A stretch of 64,000 bases of DNA, taken from assembly GCF_003858455.1 (NCBI RefSeq), contig NZ_RQZF01000001.1, positions 372,001 through 436,000 of the forward strand. The letters run 5' to 3'. This DNA comes from Schaalia canis (GTDB lineage: Bacteria; Actinomycetota; Actinomycetes; Actinomycetales; Actinomycetaceae). Each line of letters opens with the position of its first letter. The first letter of the stretch is position 1. Positions 52,404-61,849 of this stretch are shown here, one piece after another. The notes beneath the pieces are model-generated. The model searched no databases. It was not told where the DNA came from and was given only the letters and a program-made list of their open reading frames with translations. Both the position numbers and the translations under genes were made by a program.

Positions 52404-53996
52404 TCACTGCTTGACAGTGGCATCGAGCAGGCTCAGGCCGGTGGTCGCAATCGGGGTGAAACCGTTGACCTTTTCACCGTTGTAGGCGGTGATGATGTTG
52501 CGGTGGAAGAGGGGGTAGAGGGGAACCTCACGGGAGATGAAGTCTTGAGCTTCGTCCCACTTCTTCTGCTGGTCAGCGCCTTCGAGGGTCACGGCCTCGT
52601 TGATGATGTTCTGCAGTTCGGTGAACTTCGCGTTGTCGCCCTTTGCCCAGAAGGTGCGGTAGTCGGTCCACTTGCCGGGGCCGTACCACCAGTTCATGAG
52701 CAGAGCGGGGTCAGAGCCGAAGACGGAGGGGTCACCGGGGGCGACGGCTACGTCGAAGGTGGGCTCTTCAATGTCGAGGTTGTCCTTGTACAGTGCCGAG
52801 GAGGCCATCGACTGCAGGTTGACCTTCACGCCAGCGGCTTCGAGGTCGTTCTTGATCTGGGGTGCGAGGTTCGCGATCCAGGTGTGGTCGGTGGTGAGAA
52901 GGGTGATGCTCAGGTCAGCGACGCCAGCTTCAGCCAGGAGTGCCTTGGCCTTTTCAACGTCGTGGGGGTACTGAACTTCAGCTTCCTTGTAGTTGGGGTG
53001 AGCCTTGGGCAGGAAGGAGGTTGCTGCGGTGGCTTCGCCGCTCATGTTGTTGGCGATGAGCTTGTCAACGTCAACGGCGTAGAGGAATGCCTGGCGCACC
53101 TTAGCGTTGTTGAAGGGAGCCTTGTTGGTGTTGAAGAGCATGAAGGGCAGGTTGAAGCCGGGAACCTTGTCCACGGTCCAGCCGGCGCCTTCGAGCAGGG
53201 CGATGTTGTCGGCGGGAACGGATTCCATAATGTCGATGGAGCCGTCCTGAGCGGCGGTGGTACGAGCGGTGTCGTCCTTGAGGACGGACCACTTGAGGCG
53301 CTCAACGGTGGCCGGGCGGGGGCCGTTGTAGTGCTCGTTGGGCACTGCGGAGAGCTCAGATTCGGTGATCTTCTCGTACTTGTAGGGGCCAGAGCCAACG
53401 GGCATCTTGGTCAGATCATCGTCGGATGCGGCGGCGGGAACGACCTTGGCAACGGCCAGGCGCTCCTTGACCAGGGTGAAGGGCTGCTTCAGGGTGACGG
53501 TGACGGTCTTATCGTCCTTTGCCTTGACGGCGTCAACGAAGCCGAGGAAGCCTGCGTAGAGGTTACCTTCAGCCATGGTGCGTTCGAAGGACTTAACGAC
53601 GTCCTCAACGGTGACGTCCTTGCCGTCGGAGAACTTGGCGCCCTCACGCAGGGTCACTTCGTATTCGGTGTCGGAGACCTTGGTGGGGTCGCCTGCCGCC
53701 AGTGCTGCGTAAACCTCGCCGGTGGCCATGTTCATTTCGTACAGGCCTTCGACAACGTGCCAGTTGGTGCCCATTGCCAGTGCGGAGGTCGTGTTGGAGG
53801 GATGGTAGTTGGTGGTTTCGTAGGCGACACCAGCGGTGATTTCACCAACGGGACCAGCGGCTGCAGCGGGTGCTTCAGCTTCGCCCGAAGCGGGCTTCTC
53901 TGCAGCGGGGGTGCCACCACCGCAGGCTGAAAGACCGAGGGCTGCAGCAGCGGTCAGGGCGATCAGGCCCGTGAACTTGCTTCGAGTGGAGCGCAT
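52404..53996 (-). CDS. sialic acid-binding lipoprotein, SBP family 5 (SiaE-like)
   Basis: The 530-residue family-5 (Opp/Dpp-type) binding protein has a lipoprotein signal ending LGLSACGGG, with the lipidated cysteine near residue 25. The mature part shows the family pattern: YEVTLREGAKFSDGKDVTVE, the FxxAxxxxxDxxxLxxN-type KVRQAFLYAVDVDKLI and a Trp-rich C-terminal lobe. Promoter-proximal position and the strong GGGGAGG ribosome site fit high expression. The ligand is inferred from the nanA-nanK-nanE genes downstream. Confidence 0.9.
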   Translation of the reverse strand: MRSTRSKFTGLIALTAAAALGLSACGGGTPAAEKPASGEAEAPAAAAGPVGEITAGVAYETTNYHPSNTTSALAMGTNWHVVEGLYEMNMATGEVYAALAAGDPTKVSDTEYEVTLREGAKFSDGKDVTVEDVVKSFERTMAEGNLYAGFLGFVDAVKAKDDKTVTVTLKQPFTLVKERLAVAKVVPAAASDDDLTKMPVGSGPYKYEKITESELSAVPNEHYNGPRPATVERLKWSVLKDDTARTTAAQDGSIDIMESVPADNIALLEGAGWTVDKVPGFNLPFMLFNTNKAPFNNAKVRQAFLYAVDVDKLIANNMSGEATAATSFLPKAHPNYKEAEVQYPHDVEKAKALLAEAGVADLSITLLTTDHTWIANLAPQIKNDLEAAGVKVNLQSMASSALYKDNLDIEEPTFDVAVAPGDPSVFGSDPALLMNWWYGPGKWTDYRTFWAKGDNAKFTELQNIINEAVTLEGADQQKKWDEAQDFISREVPLYPLFHRNIITAYNGEKVNGFTPIATTGLSLLDATVKQ

Positions 53997-54039
53997 TGCT
54001 TCCTCCCCTTTGAGTACCGATCAGTCCAACATCACCCTA

Positions 54040-54065
54040 GATGTCAGACATCAGACAATTTCTGA
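54040..54065. promoter_or_regulatory. candidate GntR operator for the sialic acid locus
   Basis: GATGTCAGACATC (54040-54052) is a perfect palindrome. It runs into TCAGACAATTTCTGA (54051-54065), a second inverted repeat with 5-base arms. They lie between the divergent binding-protein and regulator genes. Confidence 0.55.
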
Positions 54066-54176
54066 TAGGTTCACGATACGATAGATCACAGCGTCTGTGC
54101 CAGTTCAGCCAAAGACGTGACCGAACTGTTATAAAATCTTGTGTCTGGACATGCAACCACTGGAGGTGCACGTTTA

Positions 54177-54911
54177 ATGGACTCCCTTCGTTCTTCCCTT
54201 GATTTGCCTAGCCAGGGCACCCAGAAGGTCTCCGCCCCTTCGCGCGCCGAGGCAACGATGGAGGCGATCGAGCGTTACATTGCCCAACACCGCCTCCAAC
54301 CGGGCGACCCTCTGCCCACAGAGTCAGAGTTCTGCACCTTCCTCGGGGTTTCACGCTCCTCCGTCAGAGAGGCAATCCGCCAACTCCAAGCCCTTGAAAT
54401 TGTCTCTGTCCACCAAGGACGCGGCGCTTTCGTCGGCGAAATGACCCTGCGCCCCTTCGTCAAATCTGTCCTCCTGCGCTGCTCGGTCTCCCCTGACTCC
54501 ATTGAAGCTCTGCGCCAAGTTATTGTTCTGCGTCGCGTCCTAGACCGCGGCATCGCCCAAGATGTCGTTGCTGTCTTTGCCGACACCCGCAACGATGACC
54601 TCCACGATCTCGTCAATGCCATGGAGGAAAAAGCCCGCCGCAATGAATCCTTCGTCGAGGAAGATATTGCCTTCCACTCTGGGCTTCTCCGCCCCCTCGA
54701 CAACCTCCTCATGGGACAACTCGTTGGCGCGATGTGGAGGATCCACATGGAAGCACTCCCCTCCCTTCACCAATCTCCAGGCGACATGCTCGATACGGCG
54801 CTCGCCCACCGCGCGATGCTGCTCGCTATCGAAGCCGGGAACGTCAACGCCTACCTCGATGCTGTGAACGCCCACTACCAGCCCTTAGAAGATCTGCTCT
54901 CCCAGCAGTGA
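54177..54911 (+). CDS. FadR-subfamily GntR regulator of sialic acid genes (NanR-like)
   Basis: The 244-residue regulator has an N-terminal winged helix (about 20-90) with RLQPGDPLPTESEFCTFLGV and SRSSVREAIRQLQALEIV. A C-terminal FCD domain (about 105-235) follows, in which the metal-binding Asp and His residues appear as HSGLLRPLDN, HQSPGD and HRAML. It is divergent from the transporter operon and probably represses it until a sialic acid or ManNAc-6-phosphate binds. ATG 54177 with GGAGG upstream is chosen over GTG 54141. Confidence 0.88.
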   Translation: MDSLRSSLDLPSQGTQKVSAPSRAEATMEAIERYIAQHRLQPGDPLPTESEFCTFLGVSRSSVREAIRQLQALEIVSVHQGRGAFVGEMTLRPFVKSVLLRCSVSPDSIEALRQVIVLRRVLDRGIAQDVVAVFADTRNDDLHDLVNAMEEKARRNESFVEEDIAFHSGLLRPLDNLLMGQLVGAMWRIHMEALPSLHQSPGDMLDTALAHRAMLLAIEAGNVNAYLDAVNAHYQPLEDLLSQQ

Positions 54912-54995
54912 TCTTCTTCCCGCACTGAAAAGGAAAGATCACAAGTCGCAGCGGCACAAAGGCACAGCGGTACAGCGGCACGGCACAAACTCGCA

Positions 54996-55035
54996 CAGTG
55001 GGGGCCAGGTTCCTGCAGGAGCCTGGCCCCCACTG
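54996..55035. terminator. bidirectional terminator between regulator and dnaE
   Basis: A 19 bp stem (54996-55014 with 55017-55035, one G-T pair) closes on a two-base centre. It lies between the converging GntR gene and dnaE. A run of short CACAG/CGGCA repeats precedes it. Confidence 0.8.
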
Positions 55036-55051
55036 TTACATCAGCCCGGTA

Positions 55052-58000
55052 TTACGAGGTAATCACTCCCCCAACGCCCACCACAGCCTTGATCTGGCTA
55101 AAGAAAGCAGATGACTGCGCGACGCGAAGTTTCGGATCCAGTTCAACAACCGTCGTGCGGCCAGGCTCCTTCAGATGAAGGCGAACAGGCGATCCACCAG
55201 GGAAAGCCTCCAGGCACTCACGAAGTTCTTGAAGCACCGCGTGGGTACAACGCGACAGAGGCATCTCTAACTCCACAGGATCATCTGCGTCCTCACGCAA
55301 ATCCAGGATCGTCATGGATTGGCCATACAAAGAAAGCTGATCGTCGCGAATATTCACCTTGCCCTCGACCTGCACAATAATGTCAGGCACAAGGAAGGAC
55401 TGAATCGTCTCGTAGGAGCGCGGGAAGAACAACACCTCCACCGAACCGGACAAATCTTCCACAGTGGCAATCGCCCAGGCATTGCCCTGCTTCGTCACCT
55501 TTGTTTGCACGCTCGAAACCAGACCTGCGATCTTCACATTCTGGTCGCTCATTCCTTCAGCGTTGCTCACCACCTGCGCGATCTCATGATCCTGATGGCG
55601 AGCCAAGGCCGCATCCACACCGCGCAGGGGGTGGTCAGAGACATAAAGGCCCAGCATTTCGCGCTCTTCAGCAAGCTTTTGGCGTTTGTCGAACTCAGGA
55701 ATATCAGGAATCTCCACCGCGAAAGTCGGAGTTGATTCTTCCTCCATTCCCAGGCCTCCGAAGAGGTCAAACTGGCCGATCGCCTCGTTACGCTTCAGGT
55801 CGGTCACAGCATCCACGGCCTCGTCGCATCGGGCCAGGAGAGCACGGCGCGTGTGCCCCAGAGAATCAAAAGCGCCAGCCTTAATGAGGGACTGGATAGT
55901 GCGCTTATTGCACACCACCGCAGGCACCTTATTGAGGAACTCATGGAAGGTAGCAGAAGTACCCTTTTCCTTGCGCGTCTCAACAATGGCATCCACCACG
56001 GGCCCACCAACGTTTTGAATCGCTGACAGGCCAAAGCGGATAGCCTCGCCATCAGGGGCAAAGGTACCCATTGAGGCATTGACGTCGGGGGGCAATACCG
56101 TAATGCCCATGTGGCGGCACTCTGCCAGGTAGAGGGCGCGGCGGTCCTTATTGTCCTTCGTGGAAGTCAAGAGGGCAGCCATGTATTCAGTGGGATAGTT
56201 CGCCTTAAGGTAGGCCGTCCAATAGGACACCAGGCCGTAGGCGGCAGAGTGAGCTTTATTGAAGGCGTAGTTAGAGAAGGGAACGAGAATATCCCACAGG
56301 GTCTGAATGGCCTCCATGGAGTAGCCGTTAGCTAACATGCCTTCGGAGAAGGGTTGGAATTCCTTGTCGAGGATTTCCTTCTTCTTCTTACCCATTGCAC
56401 GGCGCAGCATATCTGCACCGCCCAGCGAATAACCCGCAAGTTTCTGGGCGATCTGCATGACCTGCTCTTGATAGACGATCAGACCGAAGGTGGTTCCCAG
56501 AATGTCTTTGAGAGGTTCAGCCAACTCCGGGTGAATCGGCGTAATCTCCTGGCGGCCGTTCTTACGCAGGGCGTAGTTCGTGTGAGAGTTTGCGCCCATG
56601 GGGCCAGGTCGATACAGAGCGCCCACAGCGGAGATATCTTCAAAGTTGTCGGGGCGCATGAGCTTGAGCAATTCTCGCATGCCACCACCATCAAGCTGGA
56701 AGACGCCCAGCGTTTCACCCCGAGAGAGCAGTTCGTAGGTTGCCGGATCATCCAAGGTCATGTGGTCAATATCGGGCACTTCCTTGCCATTGAGTGCGAT
56801 ATTTTCCAACGCATCTGAAATGACCGTGAGGTTACGCAGGCCAAGGAAGTCCATCTTCAGCAGGCCCAGGCTCTCACAGGTTGGGTAGTCGAACTGGGTG
56901 ATGATTGCCCCGTCTTGAGGGCGTTTCATCACGGGAATAATGTCGGTTAGCGTATGCGAGGACATGATGACCGCACAGGCATGCACGCCCCACTGTCGCG
57001 TGAGGCCTTCCAAACCTTTCGCGTAGTCGACGACTTCGTGAATATCGGGGTTTTCCTCGTAGTATTTGCGGAACTCAGTGGCTTCAGCGTAGCGCTTGTC
57101 GTCAGGGTCAAAGATGCCCTTCACTGAAATATCTTTGCCCATGACTGATGGCGGCAAGGCCTTTGTCAACTGGTCGGAGGTCTTGAAGTCACGCCCCAGA
57201 ATACGAGCAGAGTCCTTCAGGGCTTGCTTGGTCTTAATCGTGCCGAAGGTGACAACCTGGCTGATGCGTTCCTCGCCGTACTTGCGTTTGACGTATTCGA
57301 TGACTTCATCACGACGACGCTCGTCGAAGTCAACATCGAAATCAGGCATCGACACGCGCTCAGGGTTGAGGAAGCGTTCGAAGATCAGGCCGTGCTCAAG
57401 GGGGTTGAGTTCGGTAATGCTCATGGCATAAGCCACCATCGAGCCTGCACCGGAGCCTCGACCGGGGCCGACGCGGATGCCCTGATCCTTCGCCCAACGA
57501 ATGTAGTCAGAGACGGTCAGGAAGTAGCCGGGGAAGCCCATGGAGACGATGACGTCTTCTTCGTATTCGGCTTGCTTACGTACATGGTCGGGAATGCCAT
57601 TGGGGAAACGCTCTTGAAGGCCGCGTTCAACCTCTTTAATGAACCACGAGGTTTCATCTTCACCGTCTGGCACGTCAAAGCGCGGCATGTAGTTCGCGCC
57701 GTCAGAGGTCGTGTGGAAGACGACGTCGCAGCGCTCGGCAATATCGAGGGTGGCGTCGCATGCCTGCGGGAGTTCCTTCCAGATGTCGCGCATTTCTTCG
57801 CTGGGACGAATGTAGTAGCCATCCCCGTCGAATTTGAAGCGATCAGGGTCAGCTAGGCGCGAGCCGGAGTTAATGCACAGCAGGGCATCTTGGATAACGC
57901 GGTCTTCGTGTTTGACGTAGTGGGAGTCGTTCGTGGCAACCAGCGGCGCATTCATAAGTTTGGCAAGCTCAAGGAGCTGTTTTTGGGTGCGCCGCTCGAA

Positions 58001-58597
58001 TTCAATGCCGTGATCCATGATCTCGACGTAGAAGTTTTCCGGTCCAAAAATGTCGCGCAGTTCGGCGGCTTCGCGTACGGCCTCGTCCCATTGGCCGAGA
58101 CGCATGCGTGTCTGCACAGCGCCCGAGGGGCAACCGGTAAAGACAATGAGGCCTTCGTGGTATTCCTCAAGGAGTTGGCGGTCGATGCGTGGCCACTTGC
58201 CGAATTGGCCTTCGGTGGAGGCGCGCGAGCCCATGCGGAAGAGGTTGTGCATGCCGGTGGTGTTGTAGGCCAGCAATGTGAGGTGGTTGTAGGAGCCGCC
58301 CGCCGACACGTCATCGGAACGCTGCCATGGCTCGCCCCACGTCACCTTATGGCGGTCAAAACGTGAGGTGCCCGGAGTGACGTAGGCTTCCAAACCGATA
58401 ATGGGTTTGATGCCCTCAGCCTTGCAGGACTTGTAAAACTCGTAGGCACCAAATAGGTAGCCATGATCGGTGATTCCCAGGGCGGGCTGTCCCAATCGCG
58501 CCGCTTCTGCCGCCATTGCCGCCGTCTTGGCGGCCCCATCGAGCATGGAGTACTCAGAGTGGTTATGCAGGTGCACGAAGGAACTATTTGAGGCCAT
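55052..58597 (-). CDS. dnaE: DNA polymerase III alpha subunit
   Basis: The 1181-residue replicative polymerase begins with the PHP domain (FVHLHNHSEYSMLDG, then GITDHGYLFG). The polymerase domain contains VGPGRGSGAGSMVAY and the catalytic aspartates of PDFDVDFDERRRDEVI near 415. It also has GVFQLDGGGMRELL and ALYRPGPMGANS. A helix-hairpin-helix and an OB domain follow near residues 870-1080. Length is typical for actinobacterial DnaE1. It follows the GNAT gene by 9 bases. Confidence 0.97.
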   Translation of the reverse strand: MASNSSFVHLHNHSEYSMLDGAAKTAAMAAEAARLGQPALGITDHGYLFGAYEFYKSCKAEGIKPIIGLEAYVTPGTSRFDRHKVTWGEPWQRSDDVSAGGSYNHLTLLAYNTTGMHNLFRMGSRASTEGQFGKWPRIDRQLLEEYHEGLIVFTGCPSGAVQTRMRLGQWDEAVREAAELRDIFGPENFYVEIMDHGIEFERRTQKQLLELAKLMNAPLVATNDSHYVKHEDRVIQDALLCINSGSRLADPDRFKFDGDGYYIRPSEEMRDIWKELPQACDATLDIAERCDVVFHTTSDGANYMPRFDVPDGEDETSWFIKEVERGLQERFPNGIPDHVRKQAEYEEDVIVSMGFPGYFLTVSDYIRWAKDQGIRVGPGRGSGAGSMVAYAMSITELNPLEHGLIFERFLNPERVSMPDFDVDFDERRRDEVIEYVKRKYGEERISQVVTFGTIKTKQALKDSARILGRDFKTSDQLTKALPPSVMGKDISVKGIFDPDDKRYAEATEFRKYYEENPDIHEVVDYAKGLEGLTRQWGVHACAVIMSSHTLTDIIPVMKRPQDGAIITQFDYPTCESLGLLKMDFLGLRNLTVISDALENIALNGKEVPDIDHMTLDDPATYELLSRGETLGVFQLDGGGMRELLKLMRPDNFEDISAVGALYRPGPMGANSHTNYALRKNGRQEITPIHPELAEPLKDILGTTFGLIVYQEQVMQIAQKLAGYSLGGADMLRRAMGKKKKEILDKEFQPFSEGMLANGYSMEAIQTLWDILVPFSNYAFNKAHSAAYGLVSYWTAYLKANYPTEYMAALLTSTKDNKDRRALYLAECRHMGITVLPPDVNASMGTFAPDGEAIRFGLSAIQNVGGPVVDAIVETRKEKGTSATFHEFLNKVPAVVCNKRTIQSLIKAGAFDSLGHTRRALLARCDEAVDAVTDLKRNEAIGQFDLFGGLGMEEESTPTFAVEIPDIPEFDKRQKLAEEREMLGLYVSDHPLRGVDAALARHQDHEIAQVVSNAEGMSDQNVKIAGLVSSVQTKVTKQGNAWAIATVEDLSGSVEVLFFPRSYETIQSFLVPDIIVQVEGKVNIRDDQLSLYGQSMTILDLREDADDPVELEMPLSRCTHAVLQELRECLEAFPGGSPVRLHLKEPGRTTVVELDPKLRVAQSSAFFSQIKAVVGVGGVITS

Positions 58598-58606
58598 GAT
58601 CTGATC

Positions 58607-59173
58607 CTAGTCCGATCGCTCCCCTAGTGACCCACCGTCAATATTGATGTCCATCTCGCAGTGTTCGATACCGGCGTCCCAGAAGGTCTGTTCAGAGGTG
58701 ACCCGATAGCCTAAACGCTCGTAAAATCCACGCGCCTGAAGCTGAGCGTCAAGGACGATCCGCGCGTGAAGCCCGGCGGGAGTGAGCATCCGCACATAGT
58801 CATGGACGGCCTCAACTAACGCCGCGCCCACGGACTGCCCTCGCGCCCTCGCCAACACGGCTAAACGACCAAGGTGGTAGTGGTGCGCTCCGTCAGGGAT
58901 GATGCGAACGGTCCCGACAACCAGGTCGGATTGGCATACGCAGGCAGCTTGCGGGAATGTGTCGGTTGAGCCTTCGTCGATCGCCACAAGATGAGTGACA
59001 TCGCTGCGATAGTCGCGGGCGTCAATTTCAAGGACCATCGGCACGTTTTGTTCATCGACGAAGACCTCCCAGCGGACATTGACCATGCCTCGACGCAGCT
59101 CGTCAGTGGTGGCAGCTTCAATCCGAATCCGCGAGTTTTCCTGGCCTTCATGGTGTGTGCGAGTAGGACACAT
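58607..59173 (-). CDS. GNAT-family N-acetyltransferase
   Basis: The 188-residue protein has the GNAT fold. NVRWEVFVDEQNVPMVLEID sits at the start of the domain, and the acetyl-CoA loop LGRLAVLARARGQSVGAALV near 102-121 replaces the usual RxxGxG/A. The C-terminal ARGFYERLGYRV is typical. The ElaA/YjcF-like opening VFVxEQxVP suggests a small amine as substrate, but this is not certain. It lies in the lspA-rluD-dnaE operon with 2-base spacing to rluD. Confidence 0.85.
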   Translation of the reverse strand: MCPTRTHHEGQENSRIRIEAATTDELRRGMVNVRWEVFVDEQNVPMVLEIDARDYRSDVTHLVAIDEGSTDTFPQAACVCQSDLVVGTVRIIPDGAHHYHLGRLAVLARARGQSVGAALVEAVHDYVRMLTPAGLHARIVLDAQLQARGFYERLGYRVTSEQTFWDAGIEHCEMDINIDGGSLGERSD

Positions 59174-59175
59174 AT

Positions 59176-60087
59176 TCAGCCTCGCAAAATGTCGAGGGCG
59201 GCCTGCAGGTCAGCCGGGTAGGGGGAACGAACAAGGGTGGGTATGCCTGTAATCGGGTGAGCGAAACCCAATTCGACGGCGTGGAGCCATTGGCGTTCCA
59301 ACCCTAATGCTGCGGCCTGTACCGGGTCGGCGCCGTAGAAAGTGTCCCCTACGCAGGGATGTTTAATGGCTGACATGTGCACGCGAATCTGATGAGTGCG
59401 ACCCGTTTCAAGATGAATTTCAAGCAGTGCCGCGCCGGGCATGAGTTCCAGGGTGTCATAGTGGGTGATGGCGTGTTTGCCGCCTTCAATGACGGCCATA
59501 CGCCAGTCCCTGCTGGGGTGGCGACCGATCGGAGCATCAATGGTGCCTGAGTCAGGGTCAGGGTGTCCGGCAACGACGGTGTGGTAGATCTTGCGCACGG
59601 TGCGCTCTTTAAAGGCGCGTTTCATGACGGAGTAGGCGCGGTCCGATTTAGCGACCATCATTGCCCCAGAGGTGCCCACGTCCAGGCGATGCACGATACC
59701 TTGACGTTCTGGCGGGCCGTGGGTGGTAATGCGGTAGCCTGCCGCTTCAAGATTGCCCAAAACCGTGGGGCCGGTCCATCCAGGTCCAGTATGCGCGGCC
59801 ACGCCGACGGGCTTGTCCACAACAACAATGTCATCATCGTCGTAGAGGATGTCCATGCCGGTGACAGGTGTGGGGGTTGACGGCGGGTCAGGGATGGTGA
59901 CTTCGATGATGTCGGTAGCGCTTAGACGGTCAGATTTTGATGCTGGCATGCCATTAACAAGGACGTTGCCTTCAGCGGCGAGTTCTGCACATCGAGTCCG
60001 CGAAAAGCCCAGGAGCCGCGATAGTGCGGCATCTACGCGGTCGCCAACAAGAGCATCGGGGACGGGCAGAAAACGAGTGTCAGGCAC
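59176..60087 (-). CDS. rluD: RluA/RluD-family pseudouridine synthase
   Basis: The 303-residue protein has an N-terminal S4 domain (about 14-75, [20 protein letters not shown]). The catalytic domain follows with [20 protein letters not shown], whose Asp is the catalytic residue. It ends with [21 protein letters not shown]. It modifies uridines of 23S rRNA. The gene overlaps lspA by 8 bases, an order conserved from Gram-positives to E. coli. Confidence 0.94.
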   Translation of the reverse strand: MPDTRFLPVPDALVGDRVDAALSRLLGFSRTRCAELAAEGNVLVNGMPASKSDRLSATDIIEVTIPDPPSTPTPVTGMDILYDDDDIVVVDKPVGVAAHTGPGWTGPTVLGNLEAAGYRITTHGPPERQGIVHRLDVGTSGAMMVAKSDRAYSVMKRAFKERTVRKIYHTVVAGHPDPDSGTIDAPIGRHPSRDWRMAVIEGGKHAITHYDTLELMPGAALLEIHLETGRTHQIRVHMSAIKHPCVGDTFYGADPVQAAALGLERQWLHAVELGFAHPITGIPTLVRSPYPADLQAALDILRG

Positions 60088-60613
60088 GGCTGTTCCCCTC
60101 GTGTGAAGCGGGAGTTTCTCCTCTGTTCAAAGTGCTTCCGCGTGATGCAATGAGGACAAGACCCGCTGCGGCAAGAACGATCCAAATATCTGCGACATTC
60201 CCCACGAACCATCCGTTGTAGTCGATGAAGTCAACGACGTGGCCGCGGCCGACGCCGGGAGGTTGGGTGAGGCGGTCGTAGAGGTTCCCGAGGGCTCCGC
60301 CCAGGAGTAGACCAAGGATCGCGGAGTTCAGGCGTGATCGCGCTCGCCAGATGGCGATGATGATGACCAGTGAGATGATGGCGGCAAGGCCGGTGAGGAC
60401 CAGGGTGAAGTTGTCTCCAAGCGAGAAGGCTGCACCCGGGTTGAAAACCAGTCGGAGGGAAAGCCAGCGTCCAATGATGGGCAGGCGTTGCCCGTCAGAA
60501 AGGACGTCCAGTGCCCACCATTTACTCGCCAGGTCCGTTGCGAGGGCTACGGCTGCGCTGATGGCGCCAACGGTGAGAATCGCGGGACGAGGCGTGGGGG
60601 CTGGTGTGGTCAC
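60080..60613 (-). CDS. lspA: prolipoprotein signal peptidase II
   Basis: LspA cleaves the signal peptides of lipoproteins, such as the three binding proteins in this window. The 177 residues have four membrane helices. The first conserved segment is [12 protein letters not shown]. The two catalytic aspartates lie in GNLYDRL and [10 protein letters not shown]...NVADIWIV. The start is GTG 60613. It follows divIVA after a hairpin. Confidence 0.95.
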   Translation of the reverse strand: MTTPAPTPRPAILTVGAISAAVALATDLASKWWALDVLSDGQRLPIIGRWLSLRLVFNPGAAFSLGDNFTLVLTGLAAIISLVIIIAIWRARSRLNSAILGLLLGGALGNLYDRLTQPPGVGRGHVVDFIDYNGWFVGNVADIWIVLAAAGLVLIASRGSTLNRGETPASHEGNSRA

Positions 60614-60702
60614 GACGAGAACTCCTGTCGGTGCAGCGTAGGATCCGCACTGGTGAGTGCCGCTTATTGCGGCGTTGTTGGTGAGCTGGCAGCTCTTAAC
60701 CG

Positions 60703-60743
60703 CACTAACGGCGGTGGCACCTGATGCGCCGCCGCCGTTAGTG
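60703..60743. terminator. hairpin between divIVA and lspA
   Basis: Arms 60703-60718 and 60728-60743 pair over 16 bases with one mismatch. No T-run follows on the minus strand. It probably ends most divIVA transcripts. Confidence 0.6.
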
Positions 60744-60760
60744 TCGGGATTGGGAAGAAA

Positions 60761-61339
60761 TCAGGCCTGTTCGCCGATAACTTCGCTGAGTAGGCTTTCG
60801 AGGTGTCCGCGCAACTGGGTGCGGTAGTCGGACTCGAAATTGCGCAGCTCGTTGATCTTGGCTTCCAGGAGGGAGCGATCCTGTTCGAGCTTGGTGAGGA
60901 TTGTTTCGTGCTGACGCTGCGCATCTGCAACGATTTCGTCGCCCTTGGCGCGAGCCTCGGCAATGATCTGTTCGGATTCCTTGCGGCCATCGCGCACGTA
61001 TTCGTCGTGGACGCGCTGGGCCAGGGCGAGCATGGAGGATGCGGAGGACGCGTCATCGGCAGGAACAGAAGCAGGCTCCTGGAATGCTGCGGGGGCAGCC
61101 TCTTCAACGGGAGCAGGCGCGGGAACCTCGGTGACTGCGGGGGCAGCCGAGAGTTCAGCGATACGACGCTCAGCAGCTTCGAGCTGTTCCTTCAGTTCGG
61201 CGTTCTCGACGTTCAGGGTGTAGATCGTCTTGACAACCTGATCGAGGAACTCGTCAACCTCAACCTGGTCATAGCCTTCGCGGAACTTCACATACTGGAA
61301 CTTCTTACTCAGAACGTCCTCAGTCGTCAGAAGAGTCAT
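60761..61339 (-). CDS. divIVA: DivIVA-family polar growth protein (Wag31)
   Basis: The 192-residue coiled-coil protein organises polar or septal growth. The N-terminal DivIVA domain has LSKKFQYVKFREGYDQVEVD followed by EFLDQV, matching the lipid-binding and dimerisation region. A Pro/Ala-rich linker (about 65-95) follows, and a second coiled coil (about 100-190). The position after sepF and yggT matches wag31 of actinobacteria. It has its own promoter in a 200-base gap. Confidence 0.93.
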   Translation of the reverse strand: MTLLTTEDVLSKKFQYVKFREGYDQVEVDEFLDQVVKTIYTLNVENAELKEQLEAAERRIAELSAAPAVTEVPAPAPVEEAAPAAFQEPASVPADDASSASSMLALAQRVHDEYVRDGRKESEQIIAEARAKGDEIVADAQRQHETILTKLEQDRSLLEAKINELRNFESDYRTQLRGHLESLLSEVIGEQA

Positions 61340-61439
61340 TTGCTCACCTTTCGGTTGTGGTTAGGTTGAGGCCGCGGAGCTTCCTATGCGGGCCTTCCAG
61401 CTCCATCACCGAAGCGGAGAACTGGATTACAACACTTGC

Positions 61440-61469
61440 ATCATATCCGAGACTTGCGTTCACTGTAAC
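61440..61469 (-). promoter_or_regulatory. candidate divIVA promoter
   Basis: On the minus strand GTTACA (61469-61464) and TATGAT (61445-61440) are separated by 18 bases, in the 200-base gap between yggT and divIVA. Confidence 0.5.
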
Positions 61470-61539
61470 TCTATTTTGTCACGACAGCACCAGGTGTCCC
61501 TAGTGATGAGGGTCAAATCTCAGCATTCCTTTTGCCTGA

Positions 61540-61848
61540 TCACAGACCAAGCGACAAGATCATGATGGCAATTCTGCGGGCAAGGATAAGCCCAATAAAA
61601 AGAACCATAAAGCCTACGTCAAGAGATAGTCCGTTTCCTAGACGTAGAGCGGGAATCTTTTTACGCAGAAAAAGTAGAGGCGGATCGGTCAAAGCGTAGA
61701 TGACATTAGCCGCAACCAACACAACCCCTTGCGGGCGCCACTGAGGAGCGAAAAACTGCGCCCAGTCAAGAATCATGCGCACGATCATGACCGTGAGGTA
61801 AAGGCTAATGAGCCAATAGAGCACACTGCCCAGAAGATATGCGATCAC
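61540..61848 (-). CDS. YggT-family membrane protein
   Basis: The 102-residue protein has the YggT layout of two hydrophobic segments (about 4-28 and 45-95) around DWAQFFAPQWRPQG and TDPPLLFLRKKIPALRLG. I start at GTG 61848, with AGGA six bases upstream and one base after the sepF stop. A longer frame (61896) would overlap sepF and exceed the family length. Its job in division or turgor is not settled. Confidence 0.88.
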   Translation of the reverse strand: MIAYLLGSVLYWLISLYLTVMIVRMILDWAQFFAPQWRPQGVVLVAANVIYALTDPPLLFLRKKIPALRLGNGLSLDVGFMVLFIGLILARRIAIMILSLGL

Positions 61849-61849
61849 G

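Noticed and set aside
52401-53930. 509-codon open frame on the plus strand
   Set aside because: It is antisense to the binding-protein gene, whose lipoprotein signal and family motifs are clear; the antisense frame is Gly/Val-rich as expected from a mirrored GC-rich gene.
54912-54995. Short CACAG/CGGCA repeats before the dnaE terminator
   Set aside because: They are irregular and low in copy number, with no array structure.
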